NCBI GenBank assembly: GCA_036388415.1
Contig: DASVRW010000002.1
Location: forward strand, 1,036,650 to 1,100,649
DNA from: Candidatus Saccharimonadales bacterium
Lineage (GTDB): Bacteria; Patescibacteriota; Saccharimonadia; Saccharimonadales; UBA4665
DNA: 64,000 nt
Direction of reading: 5' to 3'
How positions within the stretch are numbered: the stretch's first letter is position 1; the number at the start of each line of letters is the position of its first letter. Shown here piece by piece: positions 53,042 to 64,000 of the stretch. The notes beneath the pieces were generated by a model that did not search any database, was not told the DNA's origin, and worked only from the letters and a program-made list of their open reading frames with translations. Position numbers and translations under genes: made by a program.

Positions 53042-53560
53042 ATGAATCCACAAACAGGCCAGGATAGAGACGTGTATACAACAATGCCCGCTGCGGGTTC
53101 TAGCTCCGTGCCGTTGACGCAGCTGCCAGGCCAGTCAGACTATCGATCAGACCAGTCGGCTATGACTGCCGCTGATCAGCCGCAGCAACCACTCGGCCAG
53201 CAGAACCCTCCTGTTCCGGGCCAAGCGCCACCGCTGACAATGCAAGCGGCCGTACTGTCAGCTTCGCAGGCGGCTGTTACCTCTGATATCGATGCGAATA
53301 TTCCGGCCGCTCCAGTCGCCGAATCGCCGATGGAGCCAGCCCCTATAGCCGATCCGAGCGCAGAGGCGGGTGCATTACGAGAGGTTCCAGACGAAGCCGC
53401 CGACATTGATGTTATCGAAAAAGAGTGGGTCGACAAAGCAAAGCAGGTGATTGCTGAAACAAGAACAGATCCATATAAGCAGGTTCGTGCACTGCACGCA
53501 CTTCGAGCTGACTATATGAAAAAACGCTATAATAAAGACATAAAATTACCGGACGCTTAG
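53042..53560 (+). CDS. Pro/Ala/Gln-rich protein upstream of the secretion ATPase
   Basis: A 172-residue protein: residues 1-115 are disordered (Pro, Ala, Gln, Ser), 116-172 are a charged helical segment (DVIEKEWVDKAKQVIAETR, later MKKRYNKDIKLP). The stop is two bases before the ATPase start. Its disordered part resembles the ATPase's own C-terminal tail in composition. Likely an accessory of that ATPase. Confidence 0.7.
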   Translation: MNPQTGQDRDVYTTMPAAGSSSVPLTQLPGQSDYRSDQSAMTAADQPQQPLGQQNPPVPGQAPPLTMQAAVLSASQAAVTSDIDANIPAAPVAESPMEPAPIADPSAEAGALREVPDEAADIDVIEKEWVDKAKQVIAETRTDPYKQVRALHALRADYMKKRYNKDIKLPDA

Positions 53561-53562
53561 CC

Positions 53563-56500
53563 ATGACAACATTTATTATTATTCTATTGTTTTTGATCGT
53601 GGCTGCAGCAGTCGCAGGACCAATTATGTATTCGCGCTACCGCAAAAAATTCCGTGAATTTAAGGATTTTGAACGCGGATTGAAGATGGTACCATTATTT
53701 ATTCACCTGCCGCCACCAAGCGACGACACGCAGTCTAATGGCCGGGATGTCCGCGACCTAACAGATGAGAATATCTCAAAGGCAACAATTATTTACAACA
53801 TTATTGCCAGTACGATTCAGAAGGGATTTAAGTCGAAGTTCTATGGTCAGCGGCATTTTACATTTGAGGTTGTCGGTAGCCAGGGCTTCGTATATTTCTA
53901 TGCCGCAGTACCGATTGCGCTTGTTGATGTCGTGAAGCAGGCGGTTATCAGCGCCTATCCTTCGGCACGCTTAGAGGAAGCGGCTGAGCACAATATTTTT
54001 AATGCGGTCGGCAAGATGTCTGGTACTGTCGGTGGTGAGTTTAATCTGAAAAATTCGTTTGCCTACCCAATCGCAACCTATCAGGATCTGAAGCGTGACG
54101 CCATGCAGTCGCTACTAAATGCCTTATCGACGCTCGATAAAGAAGACGGTGCTGGCATACAGATTTTGATGCGCCCGGCTGATCCGTCGTGGCGCAAAGA
54201 GGCCTCAGCTATCGCGAGCAACAAGCGTAAAGGTAAAGATAATAAATCTGGATTCGAAGCGGTCTGGCCGGTAATTAAGTCGCTTGTCATGGCATTTGTG
54301 CAGCCGCCAGGGGGAGACAAGGGCGAGAAAGATAAGCCTAAGGAACTGTCCGCAATGGAGCAGAGTGTACTCGACTCAATTGACGAGAAGACGCGTCACC
54401 CCGGTTATGAAGTGCTGATCCGCGTGGTTGCGTCGTCGAATGTCTCGGGCAGGGCGCAGGCAATACTAACAAATATTGTCGCAACTTTCTCACTGTATGA
54501 TGCGCCCGGCAAAAACGGCTTCAAATACAGCGCGACCAAAGATATGGAAAGTTTTGTCACCAGTTATATTATGCGGTTCTTCCCGCAGCGTAAGAAAAAG
54601 AATATTTTAAATGCCGTCGAGCTGGCGACAGTATTTCATTTCCCAGATCAACGGAGCATTCCAACATCGCAGCTGACACGCCAGGCGTCTAAGCAGGTCG
54701 ATGCGCCGCGCAATATGCCGGATGACGGAATGCTACTTGGTTACAACCTGTTCCGTGGCGCCAAAAAGCCGATACGGCTCGCGCTGGGCGACCGCCAACG
54801 GCACATGTATGCTGTTGGGCAAACCGGTACTGGTAAATCGACCTTTCTCGAAAACTTGGCCCTCCAGGACATGATAAATGGCGACGGCTTTGCATTCATA
54901 GATCCGCACGGTGACACGGCTGAAAAGCTGCTGTCGATGGTACCCAAGGAACGGACTGAAGACGTCATATATTTCTCGCCGGCTGACATGGACTATCCAA
55001 TGGGCCTGAATCTATTTGAGTTTAGCAATCCGGACCAGAAGGACTTCTTGATCCAGGAAACGCTAAATATGCTGCAGAAATTGTACGATCCACAACACCA
55101 GGGAATCATGGGACCGCGCTATGAACACATTTTTCGTAATGCCGCATTAGTAATTATGGCCGATCCGAAAGGTGGTACATTCGTCGACATACCAAAATTG
55201 TTCGTTGATCCGCAGTACCTGAAGCAAAAGTTACAACACGTTACCGACCAATCGGTGCTCGATTTTTGGCTCAAGGAATTTCCGGCTTCACAGCGTTCAA
55301 ATGATGGCGGTGAGGTCACTGCCTGGTTTGTCAGTAAATTCGGCGCCTTTATGAGCAACCAGATGATGCGTAACATTATCGGTCAAACGAAGAGTGCAAT
55401 CGACCTGCGCGATATCATGGATAATAAGAAAATCTTGCTGGTGAATTTGAGTAAAGGCCGTACCGGTGATCTGAACTCCAAATTGCTGGGTATGATCTTC
55501 GTCATGCGCTTTCAGGCTGCTGCCATGAGCCGGGCTAACATCCCAGAGAGCGAACGCCAAGACTTCTGTCTGTATGTTGATGAGTTCCAGAACTTCTCAA
55601 CCGATTCGTTCGCGACGATTATGTCCGAGGCTCGTAAGTATCACTTGAACCTGATTGTAGCTAACCAGTTTACAACTCAGCTGACACCGGAAATCCGGGA
55701 TGCCGTATTTGGAAATATGGGTACCGTCGTTTCATTCCGTGTTGGCCAGCAGGATGTAGAATCGTTAGCAAAATACTTTCAGCCGACGTTCGACGACAGC
55801 GACCTACTGCGAATTCCGAGCTACAACGCCATCGTGCGAACATTGACAGGCGGGGTGCCGACAAATCCGTTCAGTATGTCGACCTTGCCGCCACTCGGTA
55901 ATCCAAATCCAAAACTTGCTGAAGCGCTGAAGCAGTTATCTGCTGCCAAATACGGACGTCCGAGAGCTGAAGTCGAAAAGGACATTTTCGGTCGGATGGC
56001 GTCACCAGTTGATCCCGGGAAGCCAGCCGGGTTTGGTGCGGGTGCTGGTCCGGCGGGAGCTCCGGCAGCCGGACAGCGATCATATGCGCCGCCTGCAGCA
56101 AATGCAACGAGTGGTTGGGGAAGTGCTGGCGTTACAGCCAGTCCAGCTGCGCAACAGCGTCAACCGTTTGCCAATGCTGCTAGCCCTGCAATGACTCAGA
56201 CGACAGCCGCATCAGGACAACCGTACGCCGGGTCCGGCACGCAGCCAGCGTACGGTCAGCAGCCAGTTTACAGCCAACCGTATGGTCAGCCTCCAGCTCA
56301 ATCTCACGGTCGGCCTTTCGGCCAGGCCTCGGCGCCAACTGCTCATTACCCAGCCCAACCTGTAGATCGTCCTCGGCCAGCTGCTCCGGCGCCGTCAACT
56401 TTCCTGGATGACTGGCTCGCCAAGCGTTCAGTTGCGGCCCCGCAAGCTAGTGCGCCATCAAATAGCAGTAATGCAGCAATCAGCACAGCACCTCAGCCAA

Positions 56501-56802
56501 GCTATGCTTCAGCTGCTCCGGCATCGCAGCCCCAGCCAATGGCAAACACCCAACAGAGTGATAATCCACCTAGCCAATCTGCCCCACCACAAGCTGATTC
56601 ATTGGCAGCATCGACGCCACCACCGCAAGCTGAGACGGCGTCAACACAGACACCGCTCTCATCGGAAAATAGTGTTAGTACGGCCGCTCCAGTTAGCCAA
56701 GCTGCAGCATCACCGCAAGCCGACTCATCACCAGTCAATAACGACGCTGACAGTGCCGATAGTATATATATTGATGAAAACGGCGTACTGCAAACTCGCT
56801 AG
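53563..56802 (+). CDS. VirD4/TraG-like secretion or conjugation ATPase
   Basis: A 1079-residue protein: one N-terminal membrane helix (3-23), a ~350-residue domain of unclear fold, a RecA-like motor with Walker A GQTGTGKS (419-426) and Walker B YVDEFQ (Asp673, Glu674), then a ~270-residue tail of Pro, Ala, Gln and Ser. The motor resembles coupling proteins of type IV secretion (HGDTAEKLL, MSEARKYHLNLIVANQF). No VirB4, VirB6 or relaxase genes are adjacent. Likely pumps DNA or protein across the membrane. Confidence 0.85.
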   Translation: MTTFIIILLFLIVAAAVAGPIMYSRYRKKFREFKDFERGLKMVPLFIHLPPPSDDTQSNGRDVRDLTDENISKATIIYNIIASTIQKGFKSKFYGQRHFTFEVVGSQGFVYFYAAVPIALVDVVKQAVISAYPSARLEEAAEHNIFNAVGKMSGTVGGEFNLKNSFAYPIATYQDLKRDAMQSLLNALSTLDKEDGAGIQILMRPADPSWRKEASAIASNKRKGKDNKSGFEAVWPVIKSLVMAFVQPPGGDKGEKDKPKELSAMEQSVLDSIDEKTRHPGYEVLIRVVASSNVSGRAQAILTNIVATFSLYDAPGKNGFKYSATKDMESFVTSYIMRFFPQRKKKNILNAVELATVFHFPDQRSIPTSQLTRQASKQVDAPRNMPDDGMLLGYNLFRGAKKPIRLALGDRQRHMYAVGQTGTGKSTFLENLALQDMINGDGFAFIDPHGDTAEKLLSMVPKERTEDVIYFSPADMDYPMGLNLFEFSNPDQKDFLIQETLNMLQKLYDPQHQGIMGPRYEHIFRNAALVIMADPKGGTFVDIPKLFVDPQYLKQKLQHVTDQSVLDFWLKEFPASQRSNDGGEVTAWFVSKFGAFMSNQMMRNIIGQTKSAIDLRDIMDNKKILLVNLSKGRTGDLNSKLLGMIFVMRFQAAAMSRANIPESERQDFCLYVDEFQNFSTDSFATIMSEARKYHLNLIVANQFTTQLTPEIRDAVFGNMGTVVSFRVGQQDVESLAKYFQPTFDDSDLLRIPSYNAIVRTLTGGVPTNPFSMSTLPPLGNPNPKLAEALKQLSAAKYGRPRAEVEKDIFGRMASPVDPGKPAGFGAGAGPAGAPAAGQRSYAPPAANATSGWGSAGVTASPAAQQRQPFANAASPAMTQTTAASGQPYAGSGTQPAYGQQPVYSQPYGQPPAQSHGRPFGQASAPTAHYPAQPVDRPRPAAPAPSTFLDDWLAKRSVAAPQASAPSNSSNAAISTAPQPSYASAAPASQPQPMANTQQSDNPPSQSAPPQADSLAASTPPPQAETASTQTPLSSENSVSTAAPVSQAAASPQADSSPVNNDADSADSIYIDENGVLQTR

Positions 56803-56837
56803 TCTGATTCAATCGCTTACGCTTGCCATGACCGCTC

Positions 56838-56864
56838 AGGAAGCCGTCTGACGGGCTTTTGGGG
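56838..56864 (+). terminator. probable terminator before gyrB
   Basis: GAAGCC GTCTGAC GGGCTTTT, short stem and T run. Confidence 0.55.
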
Positions 56865-56931
56865 CTTCAGTTGCGAATTATGTGGCTGCGAGCTATACTG
56901 AGTTTATAGCAGCAGTCTGCGCGTCAAATAA

Positions 56932-58941
<2,010 letters not shown>

Positions 58942-58984
58942 GCTGCATTTACTAAGATTATTATAAGAGATACCGAGAGACACT

Positions 58985-61561
58985 ATGGACGACGAAATCA
59001 CCACACCGAACCCAGACGACAATATCGATGAGCCACGTCTCATCAGCCAACCAGCCGTAGAGGTCATTACCGACATCACGCACTCGCGCCAGGTTGAGCC
59101 GCGGACTGTCGAAGACGTCATGGAAGATAGCTATTTGCGTTATTCCATGTCAGTTATTATCGAACGGGCACTGCCTGACGTCCGGGATGGTATGAAGCCG
59201 GTACACCGTCGCATTCTCTATAGCATGAACAGCGAGGGCTTGCGCTCCACAGCCCGGCACCGCAAGAGTGCCAACGTCGTCGGTTCTGTTATGGGTAAAT
59301 ACCACCCGCATGGCGATGCCTCGATCTACGACGCCATGGTGCGTATGGCGCAGCCATGGAGTATGCGTTACATGCTCATCAATGGACAGGGTAACTTCGG
59401 CAGTATGGACGGCGATCCACCGGCAGCCATGCGCTATACCGAAGCCAAGATGCATCGCCTGGCTGATGAGCTGCTCGCAGACATTGACAAGGAAACTGTT
59501 GATTTCAGGGACAACTACGACGGTACGACGCAGGAGCCATCAGTGCTGCCAGCCAAAATCCCAAGCTTACTACTTAACGGCCAGCTCGGCATTGCCGTCG
59601 GCATGGCGACCAATATTCCGCCGCACAACCTGACTGAGCTGATCGATGCAACTGTCCACCAGATAGATAACCCAGAAGCGACGCTTGATGATTTGCTGCA
59701 GTATGTGACGGGTCCTGATTTCCCAACTGGCGGCCTGGTATATGGCAAAGATTCGCTGCGCACCGCCTATGCGACTGGCCGCGGTGGTGTAGTTGTCCGG
59801 GGTATTGCTGAGATCGTCGAAGGCAACAAATCGACTCGGGGAAGACACCAGATTGTCATTACTGAAATTCCATATGCTCTTAATAAGGAAACGTTAGTTA
59901 TTAAGATTGCCGACCTTGTGCGTGATAAGCGTGTTACCGGGATAAGTGATATCCGTGATGAATCAGCCCGCGGCAACGTGCGCATCGTCATTGACCTCAA
60001 AAAAGACGCATTCCCTAAGAAGCTGCTCAATCAGATTTATAAGCTAACGCCGCTACAGGGCATGTTCCACTTCAATATGATGGCCCTCGTCGACGGTATC
60101 CAGCCGCGCGTGCTTGGCCTGCAGGACATTATTCAGGAGCACATCAAGCACCGCCGGATCGTCGTACGACGCCGCACCGAATTTGAACTGCGCAAAGCCC
60201 GAGAGAGAGCTCATATCCTTGAAGGATTGAAGATCGCGCTAGATCACATCGATGAAGTGATCCGCATTATCCGCGCCTCTCAAACAACAGAAGAGGCAGG
60301 CAAGAATCTTATCAAAGAATTTGGCTTGTCCGATATTCAGGCCCGCGCAATTCTAGCGATGCAGCTGCGCACATTGGCCGGTTTGGAACGCCAGAAGATC
60401 GAGGACGAACTGGCTGAACTACGAAAGACCATTGCTGAACTCGAAGCGATTTTGGCTGACGAAGCCCGTATTTTGGCAATCATCAAAGAAGAGATGCTCG
60501 CCCTCAAAGAGCAATACGGCGATGAGCGGCGCACACGCGTCATCAACAACGAACTCGACCGTATGAACGATGAAGATCTGATTGCAGAGGAACAAGTTGT
60601 AGTAACGCTTACATCAGCAAACTACATCAAACGGAGTCAGATAGCCGAATACAAGAAGCAAGGACGCGGTGGCAAAGGCCGGCGTGGTATGACAACCCGT
60701 GAAGAGGACGTGATTGAGCACGTCGTAAATGCCAGTACGCACGACTTCCTGCTGTTCTTTACCAACAAAGGCCGTGTCTTCCGCTTGAAGACCTACGAAG
60801 TGCCGGCGGTTGGCATGAATGCCAAGGGTGTCGCCATCGTGAACCTTTTGCAGCTGCAGCCAGAAGAGACGGTCAGCTCTGTCATTAACGTGACCAAGGG
60901 CCAAGCAGTACAAAACCTGATCATGTGTACGGTACGTGGCGTCGTCAAAAAGACACCATTTGAGCAGTATCAGAATGTACGGACAAGCGGTCTGATCGCA
61001 ATTAATCTTGATGAGGGCGATGAACTGAAATGGATCCGACCGACGACTGGTGAAAATGAAGTCGTCATATCGACAAGCGAAGGCCAGGCGATTCGATTTA
61101 GCGAAAAGGATGTCCGGCCGATGGGCCGCGTCAGCCGCGGTGTCCGCGGTATTCGCCTGCGGGCTAACGACCATGTTATTGGTATGGATATTGTTGAGGC
61201 CGGCTCAAGCATCTTTGTGATCAGCAAATACGGTTATGGCAAGCGCACCAAGGTATCGCAGTTCACACCGCATGCCCGCGGTGGCGTCGGTATCCGTTCG
61301 GCTGTCGTCAACAAAAAGACTGGTGATCTAGTCGGCGTCAAGACACTTGGCGACCATGATGAGCAGGAAATAATTATTATATCCGGGCAGGGTCAGACAA
61401 TTCGTCTTGGCATCAAAGACATTCCAGCGCTCGGCCGTGCTACGCAAGGTGTCCGCATCATGCGTATGAATGACGCCGACGAAGTCGTAAGCTTAGCGCT
61501 GGTTGAAAAGGCCGAAGACATTGATGAACCAGAAGATGATGTTGTCATCGAATCAGCGTAG
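58985..61561 (+). CDS. gyrA: DNA gyrase subunit A
   Basis: An 858-residue GyrA: catalytic Tyr151 in [10 protein letters not shown], quinolone region [19 protein letters not shown] with Ala where Escherichia coli has Ser83, coiled-coil domain, and C-terminal beta-pinwheel with GyrA-box-like QGRGGKG, which marks gyrase rather than topoisomerase IV. GAGA-rich ribosome-binding region. Confidence 0.97.
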   Translation: MDDEITTPNPDDNIDEPRLISQPAVEVITDITHSRQVEPRTVEDVMEDSYLRYSMSVIIERALPDVRDGMKPVHRRILYSMNSEGLRSTARHRKSANVVGSVMGKYHPHGDASIYDAMVRMAQPWSMRYMLINGQGNFGSMDGDPPAAMRYTEAKMHRLADELLADIDKETVDFRDNYDGTTQEPSVLPAKIPSLLLNGQLGIAVGMATNIPPHNLTELIDATVHQIDNPEATLDDLLQYVTGPDFPTGGLVYGKDSLRTAYATGRGGVVVRGIAEIVEGNKSTRGRHQIVITEIPYALNKETLVIKIADLVRDKRVTGISDIRDESARGNVRIVIDLKKDAFPKKLLNQIYKLTPLQGMFHFNMMALVDGIQPRVLGLQDIIQEHIKHRRIVVRRRTEFELRKARERAHILEGLKIALDHIDEVIRIIRASQTTEEAGKNLIKEFGLSDIQARAILAMQLRTLAGLERQKIEDELAELRKTIAELEAILADEARILAIIKEEMLALKEQYGDERRTRVINNELDRMNDEDLIAEEQVVVTLTSANYIKRSQIAEYKKQGRGGKGRRGMTTREEDVIEHVVNASTHDFLLFFTNKGRVFRLKTYEVPAVGMNAKGVAIVNLLQLQPEETVSSVINVTKGQAVQNLIMCTVRGVVKKTPFEQYQNVRTSGLIAINLDEGDELKWIRPTTGENEVVISTSEGQAIRFSEKDVRPMGRVSRGVRGIRLRANDHVIGMDIVEAGSSIFVISKYGYGKRTKVSQFTPHARGGVGIRSAVVNKKTGDLVGVKTLGDHDEQEIIIISGQGQTIRLGIKDIPALGRATQGVRIMRMNDADEVVSLALVEKAEDIDEPEDDVVIESA

Positions 61562-61613
61562 GCTAGAATCAGAGTAGTCTATAAATGGTCTGTTGCAGTG
61601 CAATGCTTGGTGT

Positions 61614-61633
61614 TATACTTATGCTTAAGCATA
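61614..61633 (+). promoter_or_regulatory. -10 box with adjoining 14-base palindrome
   Basis: TATACT (61614-61619) is followed directly by TATGCTTAAGCATA (61620-61633), a perfect palindrome at the transcription start: a possible operator. Confidence 0.5.
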
Positions 61634-61657
61634 GTAATATACAAGGTAGCGTGAATC

Positions 61658-63058
61658 GTGGTGAGCCGCAAAGATAATACATACAGCCTGCTAAGGCGAT
61701 TGGCGAGTCAAAACATCCTTGGCATTATTGTTTTGGCGTCGTTTGGCGTCGTCGGCGTTCTCCTGGTAACGCGTTCAATGGCGGCAACTCCGTACATTTC
61801 CAGTGAGGCAGAGAGCGGGACGCTGACTAGTCCAGCCGTAAGCGTTGCTGACGGTACTGCCTCGGGCGGCACGGCAGTACGGTTCGGTGTACCCGTCACA
61901 CAGTCGAGCGGATTCGTGCATCCGGGTATCCATCTCAATAGGCCGCAATTAGATTTCGTCAAAGCCCGTACCAGCCAAGAGCCGTGGCTAAGCGCCTTTA
62001 ATAAAGTAAAGAGTAATATTTACTCTCGATCAACTCGCGTACCAGCTCCAGTAACAAGCGTCGAGTGTGGCAATGGAGCCCAAAAGGCGCGTCAGATTGG
62101 ATGCGCGGCATTGCAGGGCGACGCGGTAGCGGCTTATAACAATGCATTGCTCTGGTATTATACTGGCGATCAAGCCTATGCTAGCAAAGCTATATCATTT
62201 ATGAATGCCTGGTCCTCGACGTTGCAACAAATACCATGGAACGGCACTGAGCTATATGGAAACAATAAACTCGTTGCCGGCTGGGCCGGAGCGAACTGGA
62301 CGCGGGCTGCCGAAATAATCCGCTATTCGAATGCCGGCTGGTCCAGCGCCGATATAGGCCGTTTCGAAAGCATGCTGACAACTAAATTTTTACCAATAAC
62401 GATCGACGGCTGGACAGGTGGTGGGTTCAACTGGATGACACTGCTTGCTGACGTAACGATGAGTATCGGTGTATTTACAAATAACAGGGCGACATTTGAC
62501 AACGGGGTGGGCGATTGGCGCGTCGCTGTACCGGCCCATGTATATACAACCTCTGACGGTGCCACGCCCATAAAAGCACCGTACGGAAATTCTAATATTA
62601 CTACGTATTGGAACGGGGCAACGACATTTAACAATGGTCAAACGCAGGAAACCTGCCGCGATCTAGGACATACCGGTATGGGCCTTGCGTCGATTTTTAC
62701 GGCAGCTGAGACTGCGCGTATTCAAGGTATTGATCTCTACACCGAGCAGCAACCACGACTGACGGCTGCACTTGAACTTCAGTCGCGTTTAATTGAGATG
62801 AGAACGGCAAAGGACGCTGATCCAAATTACGCTATACCGAGTACTATTTGTGGCGGTGCGCTAAATTGGGGAGGTGCCGCGGCTAAAATGACGGGAGATA
62901 TCGCCCACAATCATTACGTTAACCGAAAAGGCCTGTCATTGCCCAAACTCGACGCGTTTGTTAAGCAGTATCGTCCATTGCCGTTCGGAACGAGTGATTT
63001 GCATATGCAGAATGAAACATTGACGAATGCGGACAGTGGCGGGGTACCGGCTCAATAG
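61658..63058 (+). CDS. secreted alginate-lyase-family protein
   Basis: A 466-residue protein with a basic N-terminus and membrane/signal segment (about 20-43, ending SMA), a short beta domain EAESGTLTSPAVSVADG (51-67) like the sugar-binding pieces common on TM7 surface proteins, and an alpha/alpha-barrel of the PL5-type alginate lyase fold (ALLWYYTGD, GWAGANWTRAAEI, GGGFNW, ETCRDLGHTGMGL). The conserved His/Arg region (CRDLGH) is present. Would cut uronate-containing polysaccharide outside the cell. GTG start with AAGG upstream. Confidence 0.85.
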   Translation: MVSRKDNTYSLLRRLASQNILGIIVLASFGVVGVLLVTRSMAATPYISSEAESGTLTSPAVSVADGTASGGTAVRFGVPVTQSSGFVHPGIHLNRPQLDFVKARTSQEPWLSAFNKVKSNIYSRSTRVPAPVTSVECGNGAQKARQIGCAALQGDAVAAYNNALLWYYTGDQAYASKAISFMNAWSSTLQQIPWNGTELYGNNKLVAGWAGANWTRAAEIIRYSNAGWSSADIGRFESMLTTKFLPITIDGWTGGGFNWMTLLADVTMSIGVFTNNRATFDNGVGDWRVAVPAHVYTTSDGATPIKAPYGNSNITTYWNGATTFNNGQTQETCRDLGHTGMGLASIFTAAETARIQGIDLYTEQQPRLTAALELQSRLIEMRTAKDADPNYAIPSTICGGALNWGGAAAKMTGDIAHNHYVNRKGLSLPKLDAFVKQYRPLPFGTSDLHMQNETLTNADSGGVPAQ

Positions 63059-63187
63059 CCAATGCGCGACCGATCTTGCGCATATATAATCCGGCATTAT
63101 GTACAGTAGGGCGCCTTAGCTGAATGGCATGTCCAGATCTAGTAAAATAGTGCTGTAAGAAATACGACTGCTCCGGCCTAAATACTC

Positions 63188-63217
63188 TTGACATAAGGGT
63201 CGCACGCGAGGTAATAT
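63188..63217 (+). promoter_or_regulatory. rRNA operon promoter TTGACA-N18-TAATAT
   Basis: -35 TTGACA (63188-63193) and -10 TAATAT (63212-63217), about 245 bases before mature 16S. Only one clear promoter is seen. Confidence 0.78.
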
Positions 63218-63463
63218 AGTACTTAAGAACATTTGAGGCGTTATTGAAGTGTCTTTAAATTGTTCTAAAGATCTTTAACAATCTGGTAGATTTCAAACAA
63301 GTCGTAAGACAATGTTTGAAGATTGAATAGTGCAAATCAACGTCAATTGATTTTTTGAATTTAGGAATGCGATAGTTTCGACTATCACAAACCACAAAGT
63401 AAGTCAGTAATTAGTCCAATCTTTCGGGAGAGGACGAAGTTCGACTGAACATGATTGAATTCT
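63218..63463 (+). other. 16S leader with boxA-like element
   Basis: ATCTTTAACAATCTGG (63271-63286) resembles the boxA antitermination element (TGCTCTTTAACA). The rest of the leader holds short inverted repeats likely used for processing; no gene. Confidence 0.55.

Positions 63464-64000
<537 letters not shown>

Overview
The window reads as chromosome of a member of Candidatus Saccharibacteria (TM7; Patescibacteria/CPR). The evidence is the start of a TM7-like 16S rRNA gene at the right edge, a Gram-positive-style type IV pilus cluster, a ThrRS without its TGS domain, a surface protein with the EAESGT-type domain, compact gene packing and standard-code use of TGA as stop. Genes are mostly short, single-copy and densely packed, many with a -10 box only 5-12 bases ahead of the start codon.

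Layout. 1-5 kb: the end of a Glu/Ala-rich protein, then a three-gene flavin electron-transfer unit (FMN-binding lipid-side protein, ApbE flavin transferase, NqrB/RnfD-like membrane domain fused to a ferredoxin reductase). 5-9 kb: a coiled-coil protein and a soluble six-PAS histidine kinase with no partner regulator nearby. 9-22.7 kb: type IV pilus locus: two exported proteins, pilM, pilN, pilO-like, a small membrane protein, pilB, pilT, pilC, major pilin, pilD, and three minor-pilin/PilX-like genes. 22.7-28.5 kb: XerC/D recombinase, Ndk, small stress-type and membrane proteins, a MazE/MazF-like toxin-antitoxin pair, bPH2 protein, PrsA-type foldase, tRNA-Arg. 28.6-32.3 kb: tRNA-Asp followed by degenerate tRNA-derived repeats, a GHKL-ATPase plus STAS-like (DUF4325) pair and an ABC exporter; similar tRNA 3'-end pieces occur on both sides. 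32.3-39 kb: AMIN-like secreted protein, a gene with a long structured leader, VOC protein, flavoprotein, tRNA-Thr and tRNA-Gly around a 123-bp palindromic element, a glycosyltransferase, nrdR, a 35-residue protein gene and tRNA-Val. 39-48 kb: thrS with a candidate attenuator, a HAD phosphatase, an alkyltransferase-like protein, miaA, a winged-helix regulator, MBL-fold protein, rpmB, M50 protease, a structured RNA, tRNA-Pro, an ASCH-RNase H fusion and rnpB. 48-52.5 kb: infC-rpmI-rplT (infC apparently starting at ATA), a second copy of the palindromic element, comM, and a 970-bp region with two probable small RNAs on opposite strands. 52.5-64 kb: a conjugation/secretion-type ATPase with two small upstream proteins, gyrB-gyrA, a secreted alginate-lyase-like protein, and the rRNA promoter with the start of 16S.

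Functionally, pilus assembly, DNA-uptake-associated ComM, secretion ATPase and surface lyase fit an epibiotic, DNA-scavenging lifestyle. The flavin unit suggests NAD(P)H-driven electron export at the membrane. The least explained parts are the ATPase/STAS pair in its tRNA-repeat setting, the two-copy palindromic element with compensatory changes, and four structured RNAs or leaders that match no family I can name.
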